From: Romanomermis culicivorax
Lineage: Eukaryota; Nematoda; Enoplea; Mermithida; Mermithidae
NCBI GenBank assembly: GCA_963922205.1
Contig: CAWUHX010000010.1
Location: 1,674,001 to 1,738,000, forward strand
DNA: 64,000 nt
Direction: 5' to 3'
Part shown: one piece after another, positions 13,138-25,127 of the stretch
How the letters are laid out: each line of letters starts with the position of its first letter
Numbering within the stretch: the stretch's first letter is position 1
The notes under the pieces: model-generated
Database searches by the model: none
The model's input: the letters and a program-made list of their open reading frames with translations, nothing else
What the model was told of the DNA's origin: nothing
Program-made: the position numbers and the translations under genes

Positions 13138-14228
13138 TACTCGCTTTGATTTTAAACGAACACAGATTTCGCAATCTAACTCGGAATTTTTGCTTCTGAC
13201 CTTTACTGAATTATGCACAACTTACTACTTATTGTTGAGTTTTCCCATTGGTACTGAATTCAGTGATATTTACTACCATACATGCTTAGCATAGAAATTC
13301 CGCTGTGGCTCAGCAAGCGCAGAATGTAGATTGGAATTTTTTTTATGAAAAAAGAAAGGACTTTTATCTCCCAAGCAACATATTATTCAACGTTCATTAG
13401 TGAAGTGAAGCTATTACGCTAGATTAGAACTTTTAAGAGTTCTAATATAACTTCTTCGGGATCAAGTATGCTTTGTTTAGAAAAATCGCGCGAAACTACT
13501 TATTCATTTTTATTCTTATGACGACTTTTTTCTTTTTATTTCTTGCAATTTTCTTTTCATCATCCTTACAATCTACGATCATTGCTGAAAATGGGGAAAT
13601 GTGTTGAAATCTGTTGATGATCAGTTAGAATCCTCTGAGGGTCACATATCCAGCCCTGCACGTGCATGTATCTTTACTATTGAAAAAAGTTTTATGCAAC
13701 GGAGACTGGGATCTGAAAACTGTACTACAACCAGGCATTTTGAAAATTTTCCTCGTGTCGCAGGAATTTGAAGTATATGAAAAATATCTCGCTATGCCAT
13801 GTTATAGCTTACTTGTTTTGAAATGGCAGATGCAGCAAACCTACGAAAATGAGTTCAATCGCAAAAATACTAAGCTTATTGCTGTAATTAATGAAAAAAT
13901 ATTTCTCGTCCATCAGCAACAATCAGGCCGATTGAAAACTTCCTCCAATAATCCCTGAAATGCTTCTGAAATATAAAAGTGGAAAGCAGGTACTACTTCA
14001 TTTTTTACGATTTTCTCCATAGTCGTATAGGACTGAAGATAGTGAGCATACTCAACAAACCTTTAACAATTTTTGAAATTAAGAATCTTACTGTAAATGC
14101 TGTATGTAGAACATTTTGGTGGTTGGAATAATTTTGGTAATTGTCTCATTTTGGAAGCAAATTATACGTATTGATATAGTCCTATAAAAATCAAAAATGA
14201 AAAATTTGATTTTGGCTTCCTTTTTGTC

Positions 14229-14680
14229 ATTAAGAAATTTATATTTTTTTCTACAGTATACGGCTTTCCACTCGGTAAAAATGTATACCAAATTGTACCT
14301 ACGTTTTTTGTTGTCTCTAAATCTGCCATTTCAATTTTTGATTCTGCTCCTGCGGCGGTGTTCAACAGAAAATCAAAGAAATTTCATGGTATACATTAAA
14401 ATAATTATCATGTTTGTAGTTACACGAATCCTAAGACATTACGAAATTTTTCATTGAGAAATTCATACTTTTCTGCAGTATAAGGTTTTATGCTCGGTAA
14501 AAATTGTGTGTCAAATTGAACTTATCTGTTTTATTGTAGTTACATCAGCCATTTAAATTTTTGATACTGCTCTTGTGACGGTGTTCAACAGAAAATCAAA
14601 GAGATATCATTGTTTGCATTACAATAACTATCATGTTTGTAGTTACACGAATCTTTGGATACTATAAAATTTTGACTTTA
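14229..14680. repeat. Diverged tandem duplication, period about 223 bp
   Basis: The phrase GTGTTCAACAGAAAATCAAA occurs at about 14359 and again at about 14581; CATGTTTGTAGTTACACGAATC also recurs at the same spacing. Flanking words (CAGTATA, CTCGGTAAAAAT) repeat in order, giving two copies with many point differences. Confidence 0.7.
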
Positions 14681-17609
14681 AAAAATTTTATTAGTTCTTT
14701 ATGACTTTGGAAAAATTGTTCCAGAATTCAGTGACCATATTTCAACATTCTACTGATCGTCTTACTCTAACAGCTTAACATGTTTCTCACGGAGAACCAC
14801 TCCCATTTGTGGTTCAATAGAGCTGATGTCCATTCAATGTTTGTTATAATATTTTTGTTCGTCCAAAAATCACATAACAATGATACCAGCAAAGATTCAG
14901 AGATCCGAAAAAAGTGCGGAACATTACTTCCTCGTTGTAAGCTTCAGAAAGCTCCATAAAAATTGTTATCTTCAAAATTGAGTTATTTGTATAAGGTACC
15001 AATAGAAGGAGATTGATAATGAGAACGAAATGCCAGAAAACCGTCAGAAGAGCCGATATAGCCTTGCAAAAAGGAAGAATGAAGACCTGGAAACGATTCT
15101 ATTTACCACATCTCCTTTTTAGCCTTGTTGTTCCGTTGTTGCTTTGGCGTTTTTTGTTTCTATTATCAGAAAAAAACCTGTCAGTAAATTGGATGCATTA
15201 GATGCATGAATGTTGTATCAAACGTTTTCCGCTATTTCGGAAGACAATGCTCAAGAAAATCAGATTCCTATACGATATGTAACAAGATTAATTAAGGTCC
15301 TTATTGTAAATATTTCAAGGACATACAAAAATACTGATTTTGATTACGGAATACGAAAAAATCAGCAACTATAGTAGTTACAACCTTTTATACTTACAGT
15401 AGCCAAATTTATAAAGACAATTTGAACATGAGAACAATATGAAGATGCGTAGGATTTGCATTTCGTTACCTTTTTGATTCACTATTTTGATTAGTCGATG
15501 GAAATCTGAAGATTTGCGTTCCCATCAAAACATGAGTGTGATGTTCTTTTGGAAGGAAGGTACTGAAAAAATTAAGAATAAACAAATTTTGTATCTGTGT
15601 ATTCTTCACTCCCTCACTACACTTCAACGACGATAGGCTCTTGGTTGGCCATGTGGTCGTCCTGAAATTATGTACATATGGTATTCTGGAATATTCTTGT
15701 ATAAGCAGTCCTCCTTCCTTAAGGTGGTTAAAAAATTAAACATGGCTTATTCTAAAGACTGATAACAAACAATAGAATTTGGACCACAAGCATTCAGATT
15801 ACATTACAAGAGGAACTGTTCCGTTGAAAACCTCTTAAAATAGAAGACTGATCGACAACCAGACAAATAATGAGTCCTTGATATCAAAAGGATTATTTTA
15901 AGCGGATATCTTCATTCTGTGACAAAGCATAAACTCATCATCATAAGGCAAATGCCTTAAATAAATCTTCTTAATCTTCTATATCTATAAATCTTTTTCC
16001 CATGTTTGCCGTGATGACCGGCAGTAGGATTTGGAGTTAATTTTGGCTAAAAATGATTAATGACACCTAAAAGATCAGCATTCAAGAAAAAATGTGCATT
16101 AAATTTTTCAATTTTTCGGTATTTGATTAAATTTGATAAAAGTTTCGTGTGCAGAACCTACTCCTGCCTTCATTTTGAATCAGACCTGCTACGAGCTCTT
16201 CTGGATATGACTGCTAAACGTAGCTTGTACAGATTGATGCCTATAGTTTATCTGCGAATACATTACGAAAAGTATAAAATTTGAGAATTGATCTGCTGTA
16301 TATAAACTTGGGAAGCGCCTTATGAAAAAAAGTGTGATTGAATACGCTCTAGCATTTTCAAGAAAATCAACTATGAATGTGGAGACCAACTTCTGAGTAA
16401 AAAGAAAACGGCAACAACTCATACAGTCTCATTATGATTAGCTTTATGCAGTGGTTGCTGAAACCATTGAAAGTTGAAAGGACATATCTCATTTTGTTGG
16501 AAACAACACAAGGAAGTGTGTCTATAGCAATTGTAGATTCAGAAATCTCGTAGAAATTCATTTTGAGGTCGTTTCAATGAGTCGCTAAATAAACGCAAGA
16601 AACAAAACAAAAAGATCAGGGAAAAGTGAAGGATAGAGAAATGTATTCCTTCAGATTAAACGGACCTGAAATGTTGATAAAATTCTATCTTACTATGCAA
16701 GGATAAAATCCCTTCATCCATAACATTGAAAATCGATCATGTTCGAGCTCATTAATGAAAATTTCACAAAAAGGTCATGTAAAAGGCAAGTCGGAGAGCA
16801 TGTACAAAAATGACAATACAGTGCCTACGGAATTACGTAATGCTTTATTTTTTGATTCCAAGAAAGAACAACCGTGAACAATGGAGAAAAACCCGAATCT
16901 AAATATTTAATTGATGCTGAATAACGTCACATCTCAAAATTAATCTAAAAAATCTAATTCGCTGAGGTAAGAAAAATGAATGAGAAAATTTTTTCGGGTC
17001 AGTGCGAGGTGTAAGTTGATATTTTCATTCCAAGGTGTGCCATGCGGCGATGGGCTAGTCAGAGTGGAGTAGAACGAGGAAAAAGGTATATCCTTCCATT
17101 CTAAAATCGGTATGACGCAATTAATATACGAGGCAATAGTATATATGTAGCTCGAAAGAAGAATAGGCTAGAATCTGATAGAACAGGTTATCATATTTCT
17201 TTTTGCGCGCGTTTTTAGCTGCAAGTCCCATTTTTCTAGATGCTGTGGTCACTTGATATTCCTCTAAAATTACTTTATGGTCATTGGTCATTTCTTTTCG
17301 TAGTTATCGAGCAGCTGACACATTAGCGGCTCAGTTTTATATTTCATAAACTTTTTGCAACAGGAAGTGATGAATGGCCTGGTCGTTGAAAAGTTTAACG
17401 ATTATTGTGCTGCGAAAAAGCATTAAAAGGCAAGCTCCGAAAAAGTTTTATCAAAATTCTGTTTTTTGCTACACATGGTGCAGAATCACGGCTTGATTTT
17501 ATATCGTCAAAGTCCAAAGGCTGCAAAATATCCACACATGAGAGGTTGAGTAACGCTAAGTGGACGATTAAGAACTGTAGCTTTTTGTTTAGAATCATAT
17601 GACCCACAG

Positions 17610-18010
17610 GTGATTACGATATGGTATGCGAATGAGCTCAGTTACAAGTTCACTTAGCAGTCCACAACAGTCCACCAACCGAGTTCGAGCAATCAGTATG
17701 CGTGTAGTTTTGGGAGGGTCCGTTAGAGGCTGAGCCCGGTTGTACAAACATCCCTTCGGGAATGGGATCCCCTACGACTAAATAAACTCCGTGAGTTTTT
17801 CGGATTCAAATATCGGTGCCCTTCATTGAATGCAAGAACCTGTTCGACTGTCCGAAGAAAGCTAATGTCTGGCTTTCGGTTCACGAATTATTCAGGTCTG
17901 AAGTGGGCTGAATTTGTCCCCTTCGCAAAGGGGATTTTTGTCTAAGTGGGTCCTGAGTCGCTGTAGTCTACATCCAAAGCAGAATCGTATCGGATCCAAG
18001 CAGAATTCAA
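17610..18010. other. GC-richer island, possible LTR or element fragment
   Basis: Base composition changes sharply from the surrounding AT-rich DNA. It contains a CCCTTCGGGAATGGG hairpin-like word and an AATAAA within CTAAATAAACTCC, as in many LTRs, but I find no partner copy, no clear TG...CA ends and no reading frame. Confidence 0.25.
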
Positions 18011-18114
18011 TTTCTTTAAATCGTTGGTAATGGAATCTGCACACATTTGAAAACGTTGGAAACGTGTTTCTCGGTTGGCGGCCTCATTTTTTACCAAAAA
18101 TGAGAAATTATGGC

Positions 18115-18286
18115 CTATAGTCTGTTAAAAATAAAAATTAGGATTGCTAGAGTTTAATTGAGTATAGTCACAAATTTTCGGTTGTATGTGACATATTGTT
18201 TAGCCGAAAATCGTAAAAATATGAAATATAGTCCTTGCTTTCTACCATTATTATTTACAAACATTTCGAGAAAAACAGACTATAGT
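18115..18286 (-). mobile_element. TATAGTCTGTTTT miniature element, shortened copy
   Basis: Left end CTATAGTCTGTTAAAAATA and right end AAAAACAGACTATAG. The interior includes ATGAAATATAGTCCTTGCTT, so it runs opposite to the copy at 12888. It is about 80 bp shorter than the reference copy. Confidence 0.6.
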
Positions 18287-20215
18287 GCAACCATAATGAA
18301 CATGGAAAACGTGAGGTGTCCGGCGAAAGTTTTCCAGGTGAAAAGATGTAGAAGGGAAAGTTTGGGAAAAAATTTAGGGAAATAATGAAAATCTCTTTCA
18401 AAAAGACCTTTCGCAAAATACCCGATTTTCGTCAATCTGTAAAAGTTCAGGTATAGGTGAATGATCCTCACGAGAATACTGGCTTCAAATTAGTCGAAAT
18501 GACCGCCAATCAAAAGTTAATTTAACTGATGCTCCACTCCAAAAAATTTTTCCATCGATGAACCTAATTAACAGAAGATAAGAAAAGTGAACACTGGGAA
18601 TAGCGAGCCTAATTACGTCAATTCGCGCATGCAGTCCTTGCATCTTATCAGAGTAGAATTTTTTCTTGGAACTTCCGCATTATATTTCTCAATTTCTAAT
18701 TTATCAGCAAAAAATTCTAGAGTGAATTCATTAGTGTCATTAATTAAGATTTCTAATTATGTGGGACAAGCAAATTTGCAGAAAAAAATAGCAAACGAAA
18801 CCGCGCCTGATAAAGTAGTCGGATCAATGTCCTAAGAATCGTTGTATTTTGTAAGATATAAAATCGGAAACGTGAAAAACGCTACGCTTTGAACGGCAAG
18901 AGAAAATGGAAAACAGAACAATAACATAAATTTATGTATTGCTGATCCGTCTGGAGTATTGAATTACATCTTGCATATGCAAGCTCTGTTGGAATCAGAC
19001 GCTGAAAAACCCGCCTTTTCTTGTCAATTTAGTTTGTGCGATTCTAAATTGATACGTACGTATATACACAAAGTAAGAAAATTTATTTCCGTATACAACA
19101 AAACGAAAATATAAATTGAATGACAAATTTTATTTGAGTCTCGTGTATTTCTCTTTTTTCCTTTTTGCGCCTATTTTTAGTTAAATTGTGCTACTTGTAC
19201 GATTTTGCTCTTTGTTGTCAAATCTTATGCCTACACTAAAGTACATTACAATTGATAAGTCCGTTCGTCCGTTTTCAAACGAGCCTCGGAATTCAAAATA
19301 ATCTGCAAGTCCGCGAGTAGATGACTAAACCTGCGTAGCGGGCTAAAATTTTTTTCCCGAAGATTCTCTCCGAACTGCTACTGTCTACTAGAAAAAAGGT
19401 GTTCGTGTATATATTTCTTGCATCAACATCTTTGGGACTTCGAAATTAATTGTAAAGATTACTTTTGTACAGTCTATTTTCTATAAAATTATTGTAAATT
19501 AAAAATAACAAAAAATAAGCACCGCCTCAAAGTTGTCTACAGAATTTTTTTGCAATATGGATTTTTGTTCAAAAAGATGGTAACCGTGAGTGAGCTCAGA
19601 GATTTCCAGCCTTATGCGACATATGCCTCGTCTAGGAAAAATTATAAAAATGTACCATACTTACCGAATTTCTCGAAGCTGTTATTGTGTTTACTAAACG
19701 AAAGACGGAAAAAGTCCTCTGTAATACTTCATCAGTATTGTTTAATCCTTTATGGTGAACAATGAGTAATACGGTAATAATCACGAGATGAAGTATAAGG
19801 TACAATGCATTTCTGATGATTTTCATCTCATTCTTTCATTATCAGTTTTAAGAACACATCTAGTTTTGCTTGGAACGATTTTGTAGTCGAGTAGTAAATT
19901 ATGTAATTGCTGTAATGAAAATGAATACTGAGTTAGGGGTGAAATAATTCCGCCGATGTACATTCATGTCATAGGTGGCGTGGTAGCGACAACCTATAAT
20001 ATACTTGGACCCCCAAGTTCGCGTCCCTCCTCTAGAGCCAAAACGGTAAGAGCTAGAAACCTAGGTTTTTTTCATAATTTCGAACTTAGGGACAGACTAC
20101 GGGGTGCATGTGGTTATTTGACCTCTATCGGCAAAGCCAATGTGGAACATACTGGAACTAAAAGCCCCAAAAAAGACAGTTTTTTTGCATGTTTTTCTAC
20201 GACAATTGATAAAAA
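18287..20215. other. Non-coding stretch with a degraded miniature element
   Basis: No supported gene. Near 19468 a degraded left end (ACAGTCTATTTTCTATAAAA) followed by family interior words to about 19670 marks another copy of the TATAGTCTGTTTT element without a clear right end. Confidence 0.35.
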
Positions 20216-22200
20216 GACATTTGGTGGGACGACAATTGGTAGGGCGAAAATTGGTAGGACGTCAATTGGTAGGTACCATATTTCGTAGGACGGACAATTG
20301 GTCGGGTGATAAATTCCAAGTATAGACTATGAATTGAATAAGCATACTACCTAAAGACTATACAGTACACCTATGGATAGAAAAGTACAGTAGGAACAAT
20401 GATCTTTTTTTCTAGTGAGAGGAATTTTATAAAACGTATTAATGGCAATTAATCTCTGTTGTTTATTAACAAACAGTTACATAAAGAAAATCAAAATTCT
20501 GATAAAAAAATTAAAGTTATTTAGGATAATTTATATGCAATGCCACGCAGAAAATGAATGGGCTGTTCATCTGTGAATTTATCTATAATGAATTTAATGC
20601 GCCCATCAAGGTCCACATTCTTCTTTTTCTTGATTCCTGCTGACCCGCTAATAATTGTTCAATTCAATGTCCAAAAAATGCATGTTCACTTTTGAGAGCA
20701 TTAATCAAGCGCAGAATAGTTGGATGATCACAAAAAACTACAGATTGGAAATAGTGGTGCCAAGCTTCAACTGAATTATTTGATCTTAGCAGGTTGTTGC
20801 GAACTCTTTCATAGTTGTTCAAAACTGGTAATGTGAAAAGTCCTTCTCATGGACCTGCCAATTCTACCATATATGTCCTCAAAATAATTTGATATTTCTT
20901 CAGCTTCGGGTGGGAAAATCAACCATCAGCAAATTGAAGTATTCTTAAACTTGGTCAATAGGAACCAAAGACAAAGATGGAAGCAATGCAAAAAAAATTC
21001 AATGCAAATTGCGCATCATTAGCATATCGCTGTTGAAGACCAGCTGCTCGAACTATCCGAAAAACTTTCTGTGACAGAAGAAATATGCGCCCATGCGTAT
21101 TGGTATTTGGAAAAGCAGATTCAAAAGCATTTAGTGCTGCTTTCTCGAAATCGGTTGTAAATTTGGACAAAGACGATTTATTTCATTGAAAAATCGAATA
21201 TAATGTTGCCTCCTGCTTGTTGGGCAAAAGTCCATAAATCAGAGGCACACACTGACCCTCGATGAAAGCAATTAACGTGTAAAGTTTAAAAAAAATTTGG
21301 GAGATACTTTGAATGTTCCATCAGCATATAAATTAGAGGATTGTTGCAATAATCGTAACTTTGATGCGTCGAAAATATAAGTATGCGATCATTTCCAGCT
21401 CCTGAATCAAAAAGTAAAAAATTCTCGCCACTTTCAGTTTGCTTAAATTCAATTCATTGGGGATGTCTAAATCACTCAAGTCTTTTGGTTGAGGTGGTGC
21501 AGCTCCTTGACATTTTTGCTGAATCATTTGCTTTACACAATGAATACATGCTAAATTGACAGATGCTGCTAATGAAAATTGAATGAATTATTTATGATAA
21601 TTTGTGTTAATTCTTGAGTACCTTCAGCTTGTTCTTGAATATTGCTGACAACCGTTAAAATTTATGTACGAGTGGCATCCAGAGGATGAGAATGTTCGAC
21701 TTTGACGATAACAGCCGAACCATTGATTGGATTAATATCCATGTGAGCTCTAGCCGTACAAATTTTTCATTTTTCGCACATCTAATATCACAATATTCGT
21801 AGAATCAGCTTCCCGATTGTAGGCATGACCATCAAAAAATAACTGCCTTTTTATGCTCCATTTCGAACAATTCGGCTATGATGTGGGTGGTCATACATAG
21901 ACAACAAATGACCGACCAAAAAGGAAGCACTAGCCTACTAAACTCTGTGTCTCAGTAAGTAATATAACTTTATGCTACTGTTCATTATAAACGAAAGAGA
22001 TGTGGAACAAGGGCGAGCTCTTTGTGTTTTGATCACTTTGGGCATTACTATTTATCTTATGATATGCCATATTGTGCAGAAATCCTACAAATGTCGTATC
22101 TACCAAATGTTGTACCCTACCGATTGTCGCCCTACCAATTGTCATTACTAAATGTCGCGATCCTCTCGATATTTCGCCCCATGCATCTACCCGACGTTCC
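20216..22200 (-). mobile_element. Decayed Mutator-like element (MULE) no. 2
   Basis: Left and right borders are arrays of a roughly 16-bp unit in opposite orientation: ACAATTGGTAGGGCGA-type units at 20216-20300 and CCTACCAATTGTC-type units at 22095-22185. Between them, on the minus strand, are transposase remnants. A FLYWCH-like zinc-finger trace is around 21690-21890, a stretch starting DSG and containing RILIFST near 21340-21400 is typical of the start of a MULE catalytic domain, and YADGTFKVSP follows near 21310. A DFEKAALNAF segment is at about 21165. Stops and frameshifts separate all of these, so the element is dead. Exact ends and target duplication could not be fixed. Confidence 0.55.
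20955..21170 (-). pseudogene. MULE transposase fragment
   Basis: An open piece of 71 codons reading FTTDFEKAALNAFESAFPN and later AGLQQRYANDAQFALN. DFE...A..AF..VFP followed by a QKVFR/AGLQ..Y segment is the conserved core of Mutator-like transposases that carry FLYWCH domains. The CxxH residues expected after the first block are changed (GRIFLLSQ where GCFFHLSQ is usual), and the frame ends soon after, consistent with decay. Confidence 0.6.
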
Positions 22201-22539
22201 TCAGATTACACTTTTTCTTTTTTGGAAATATGGCCTCAATCGTATTATACCATGGCCGAACGTCCCGAAGACCACCAAAATTCCACAATTTTGTTATATA
22301 AAATTTATGGCTTCAAAAAAATTAGCATAAAATTTCTTGTTGTATGTTTTTTAAGCATGATGCATTCATGCTAGCACGTCTGCATGCATAAAGTCGTACA
22401 AAGTTATATACGGCGCATGTGATCATTTGACCACACTAGCCAGCCATGGTTAAGGATAGGTGGAAAAGGTTATCCTCAACTACGTGGTCACATGACCACG
22501 AGTGGTTCCGGTTCACCTCCACTATCAAGTCATTTTCTC

Positions 22540-22670
22540 GACTGGGTCATTTCCACCACCGGGTTGCCTCTTCCATCAGGTCGTTTCCGCCACTGGGTCA
22601 CCTCTGCCACTGGGTCATTTCCGCCCACCACTGAGGAATTTCCACCACCGGGTCATTTCGGTCACTGGTC
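22540..22670. repeat. Minisatellite, unit about 17 bp
   Basis: Six or seven imperfect copies of a unit like GGGTCATTTCCACCACC in tandem. There is no gene here; the long open frames in all three plus-strand phases are a by-product of the repeat. Confidence 0.75.
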
Positions 22671-22734
22671 TAGTTGGTTTATCAGAGCTCCAACTAGATA
22701 AACTATCAGAGAGCTCTTTCTAATTGAACTTCGA

Positions 22735-23020
22735 AACTAGCCGTGCACATGCGAGACGCAGCCACCTGCGGGTGAGATGCAGATATCCGCGTCAGCTGTT
22801 TGTGAGTGAGACACGGCCATCCGCAAGCAACACGCTGCGACCGCGAGTGATACGCAGTTCTGCACAAGTGAGACACAGCGAGACGCAGCCATCCACAGGT
22901 AAGGTGCTACAGTCCGCGAGTGAAACGCTGCCTTCCACAAGTGAGACACACACAGCCATTCACAACTAAGACGCAGCAGGACGCAGCCATTCACAAGTGA
23001 GATGCAGCTGTCTGCAAATG
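22735..23020. repeat. Minisatellite, unit about 22-24 bp
   Basis: About eleven imperfect copies of a unit like GTGAGACGCAGCCATCCACA. It is open in several frames on both strands only because the repeat lacks stops. It directly follows the 17-bp array after a spacer of about 60 bp. Confidence 0.75.
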
Positions 23021-24519
23021 AAACAGTCGTCTGCTGAAATCATGAATATCTATCAGAACTTGGTCATATTATCGAGTTCCAACCAGTCGGAGCAAAATGA
23101 ATAAAAGAAAAATATAATAGGTAGTGAAATAAAAACTGACAAAAGTAGTTTTCGACCATATTTGACTTTGTTTACAACGTGTTTTAAGTAGTATGCAGTT
23201 TACACACGTTTGTTACTTTTACCAAAAGTAGGGATTCGAAGCTTTTAGATTTTTAAAAATTGTTTCTCCGGCGTGAGAATGACCAAGTTTAAAACTCCAA
23301 TGTGCTTCATCAATGATGTTTTTCATGTATGGTCAAGGTCCACTAAAAAAGGGTGGACTATAGTCTGTTTTTTGTGAAAAGCTTCTAAATAATGAAAGTG
23401 GAAAGCAAGTATTATTTCAGTTTTCCACGATTTTCTGGTAAACAATATATCATGTAGAACTGGAGATTTGTGGGCATACTTATCAAACCTTTAACAATTT
23501 TTAGAGTGAAAAATTAGAGCCTTAACTAGAAAAAGGGATGGACTGGATTTTCGAGAACTTGGATGAGAGTTTGATCCAATTTTGTAACGTTGGATTTTCA
23601 TTCTTTCACATTAAAAAATTTTCCAAGTCTGTGAAAAAGTATATTCTGTAGTTAAGTGCATCAACACAGCTTCCAACTATACATGTGCAGCTCCAAAACT
23701 TTGAGGAGGATACTAGTGGCGAGTGAATCCTGGTTTTTTGGCGTTTTTCGATGCGTAATTCCAACAAAGTAGGCCAAAAATTTTTTTACACAAAAGAGTT
23801 TGCATTTTCAAAACTATGAGAATATGTAACCCCCATATCGCCCTCGCACTTGTGTGCTTCCAACTGCATAGATCTTCTGTACTAAATTTAGTGTCCATAA
23901 AACAGGAATCAACTGTGGGAAGTTGACACATAAAATCCATCTCGGTTTTTTAGAGTGAAAGATACAGCACAAAGTTTTCTTAGAATTGAATCAATTGTAT
24001 GGACCAATGCTGAGCATTGAAATTGTGCAGATGAGGAAAAATCTGCAATTGTGTTAAAGTAATCTAGGCTTGGGGTGTGCGCGGGATTAATAACCTAGCT
24101 GCTTTCCCCACCCTGCATTGCCAATCCAGCTCCCCTCCTGCTGCTGACCTGGTCTTGTTGTATTTAACTGGTGCATATACCCTGGCAACCTAGCTGCGGT
24201 TCTTGGGAGTTCCTAACTGGTCCTAACCCTAATGCTTACCTGGTGAGATATAACAGAGAGAGGGAGTGAATACCTTGAAGGGGGTTATTATTATTGAGGA
24301 ACAAAACACAAATACAGATTAAAGGAATATAAAAGTGTCACGAAATGCTGAATACCAAGGTCTGCACTAAGACAAAACTCCATGCAAGTCCTACACCACC
24401 TTTCGAGAGATAAGAGAGAATTGTAACAAGGACAAGAAATACTGATGGGCAGAACAGGCTGTCCTAAAAGTTGCACACTCATTTCCCAAAACAAACGTTG
24501 ACGAGATAACCAAAGGGTT
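23021..24519. other. Non-coding stretch with partial repeats
   Basis: No supported gene. A half copy of the TATAGTCTGTTTT element (left end and interior only) lies at 23357-23530. A GC-richer, CT-rich patch at 24080-24250 has no recognisable feature. Confidence 0.35.
23357..23530 (+). mobile_element. TATAGTCTGTTTT miniature element, left half
   Basis: Starts GACTATAGTCTGTTTTTTGT and continues with GTGGAAAGCAAGTATTATTT and ACCTTTAACAATTTTT interior words in the same order as the reference copy. The right inverted end is missing. Confidence 0.55.
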
Positions 24520-25127
24520 GTATCTCCATTTCCCGACCACCCCATTCCCCGACCATCCCCTTTCCCCGACCATCCTTTTTCCCCGACCATCCCTTTTCCC
24601 CGACCAGTGCTTTAAATTCCCGATTCCCCGAGCAATGCAAAGTTTCTCGGACGACTCTATTTTTATAATAATCCCGATTCCCCGAGTATTGATATTTATG
24701 GCATATGTTTTTCGTTTAAAATTTCTTAATCAAGAAAGCAACTACATACAGGGTGTTTCATGAAGAAAGATGCGCATTGTTATTTCGTTGCAGAGTAAAT
24801 CAGAATAAGAATACAATTTTGATAGCTTCAACAGGTAACGTATTACAATCTCCAAATTTGCATATTACGCAGTACGCAGAATGCCCCGAAAAATGGCATA
24901 ATTCATAACATTTTACAAAACTTTAAAGCTACATAGTAATTTGGTCAAAGCTTTGCATAAAATTTCTTTTGTAACTGTATTTTCTGTATTTGTGCAAAAT
25001 GTCTGTACTTTCTATAGCAGTGCACATACCTAAACTCGTTCCAAAATGAGTTCTTCAAACATTGGTTTATTGTTCATTAAATCTTACAAAATATGCAAAA
25101 ATCAGTATTATTTCAGTAATATAGTGT

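Larger units (their letters stand above)
13138..18114. other. Gene-poor stretch with repeats
   Basis: No convincing exon. It holds a partial TATAGTCTGTTTT-family interior near 13975-14105, the 223-bp tandem duplication at 14229-14680 and a more GC-rich island at 17610-18010 (listed separately). Confidence 0.35.

Noticed and set aside
13662..13958. 98-codon plus-strand frame
   Set aside because: Composition follows AT content, with no domain, splice context or paired exon.
22446..22994. Long frames in the minisatellites as genes
   Set aside because: Open in several phases on both strands solely because the repeat units lack stops.
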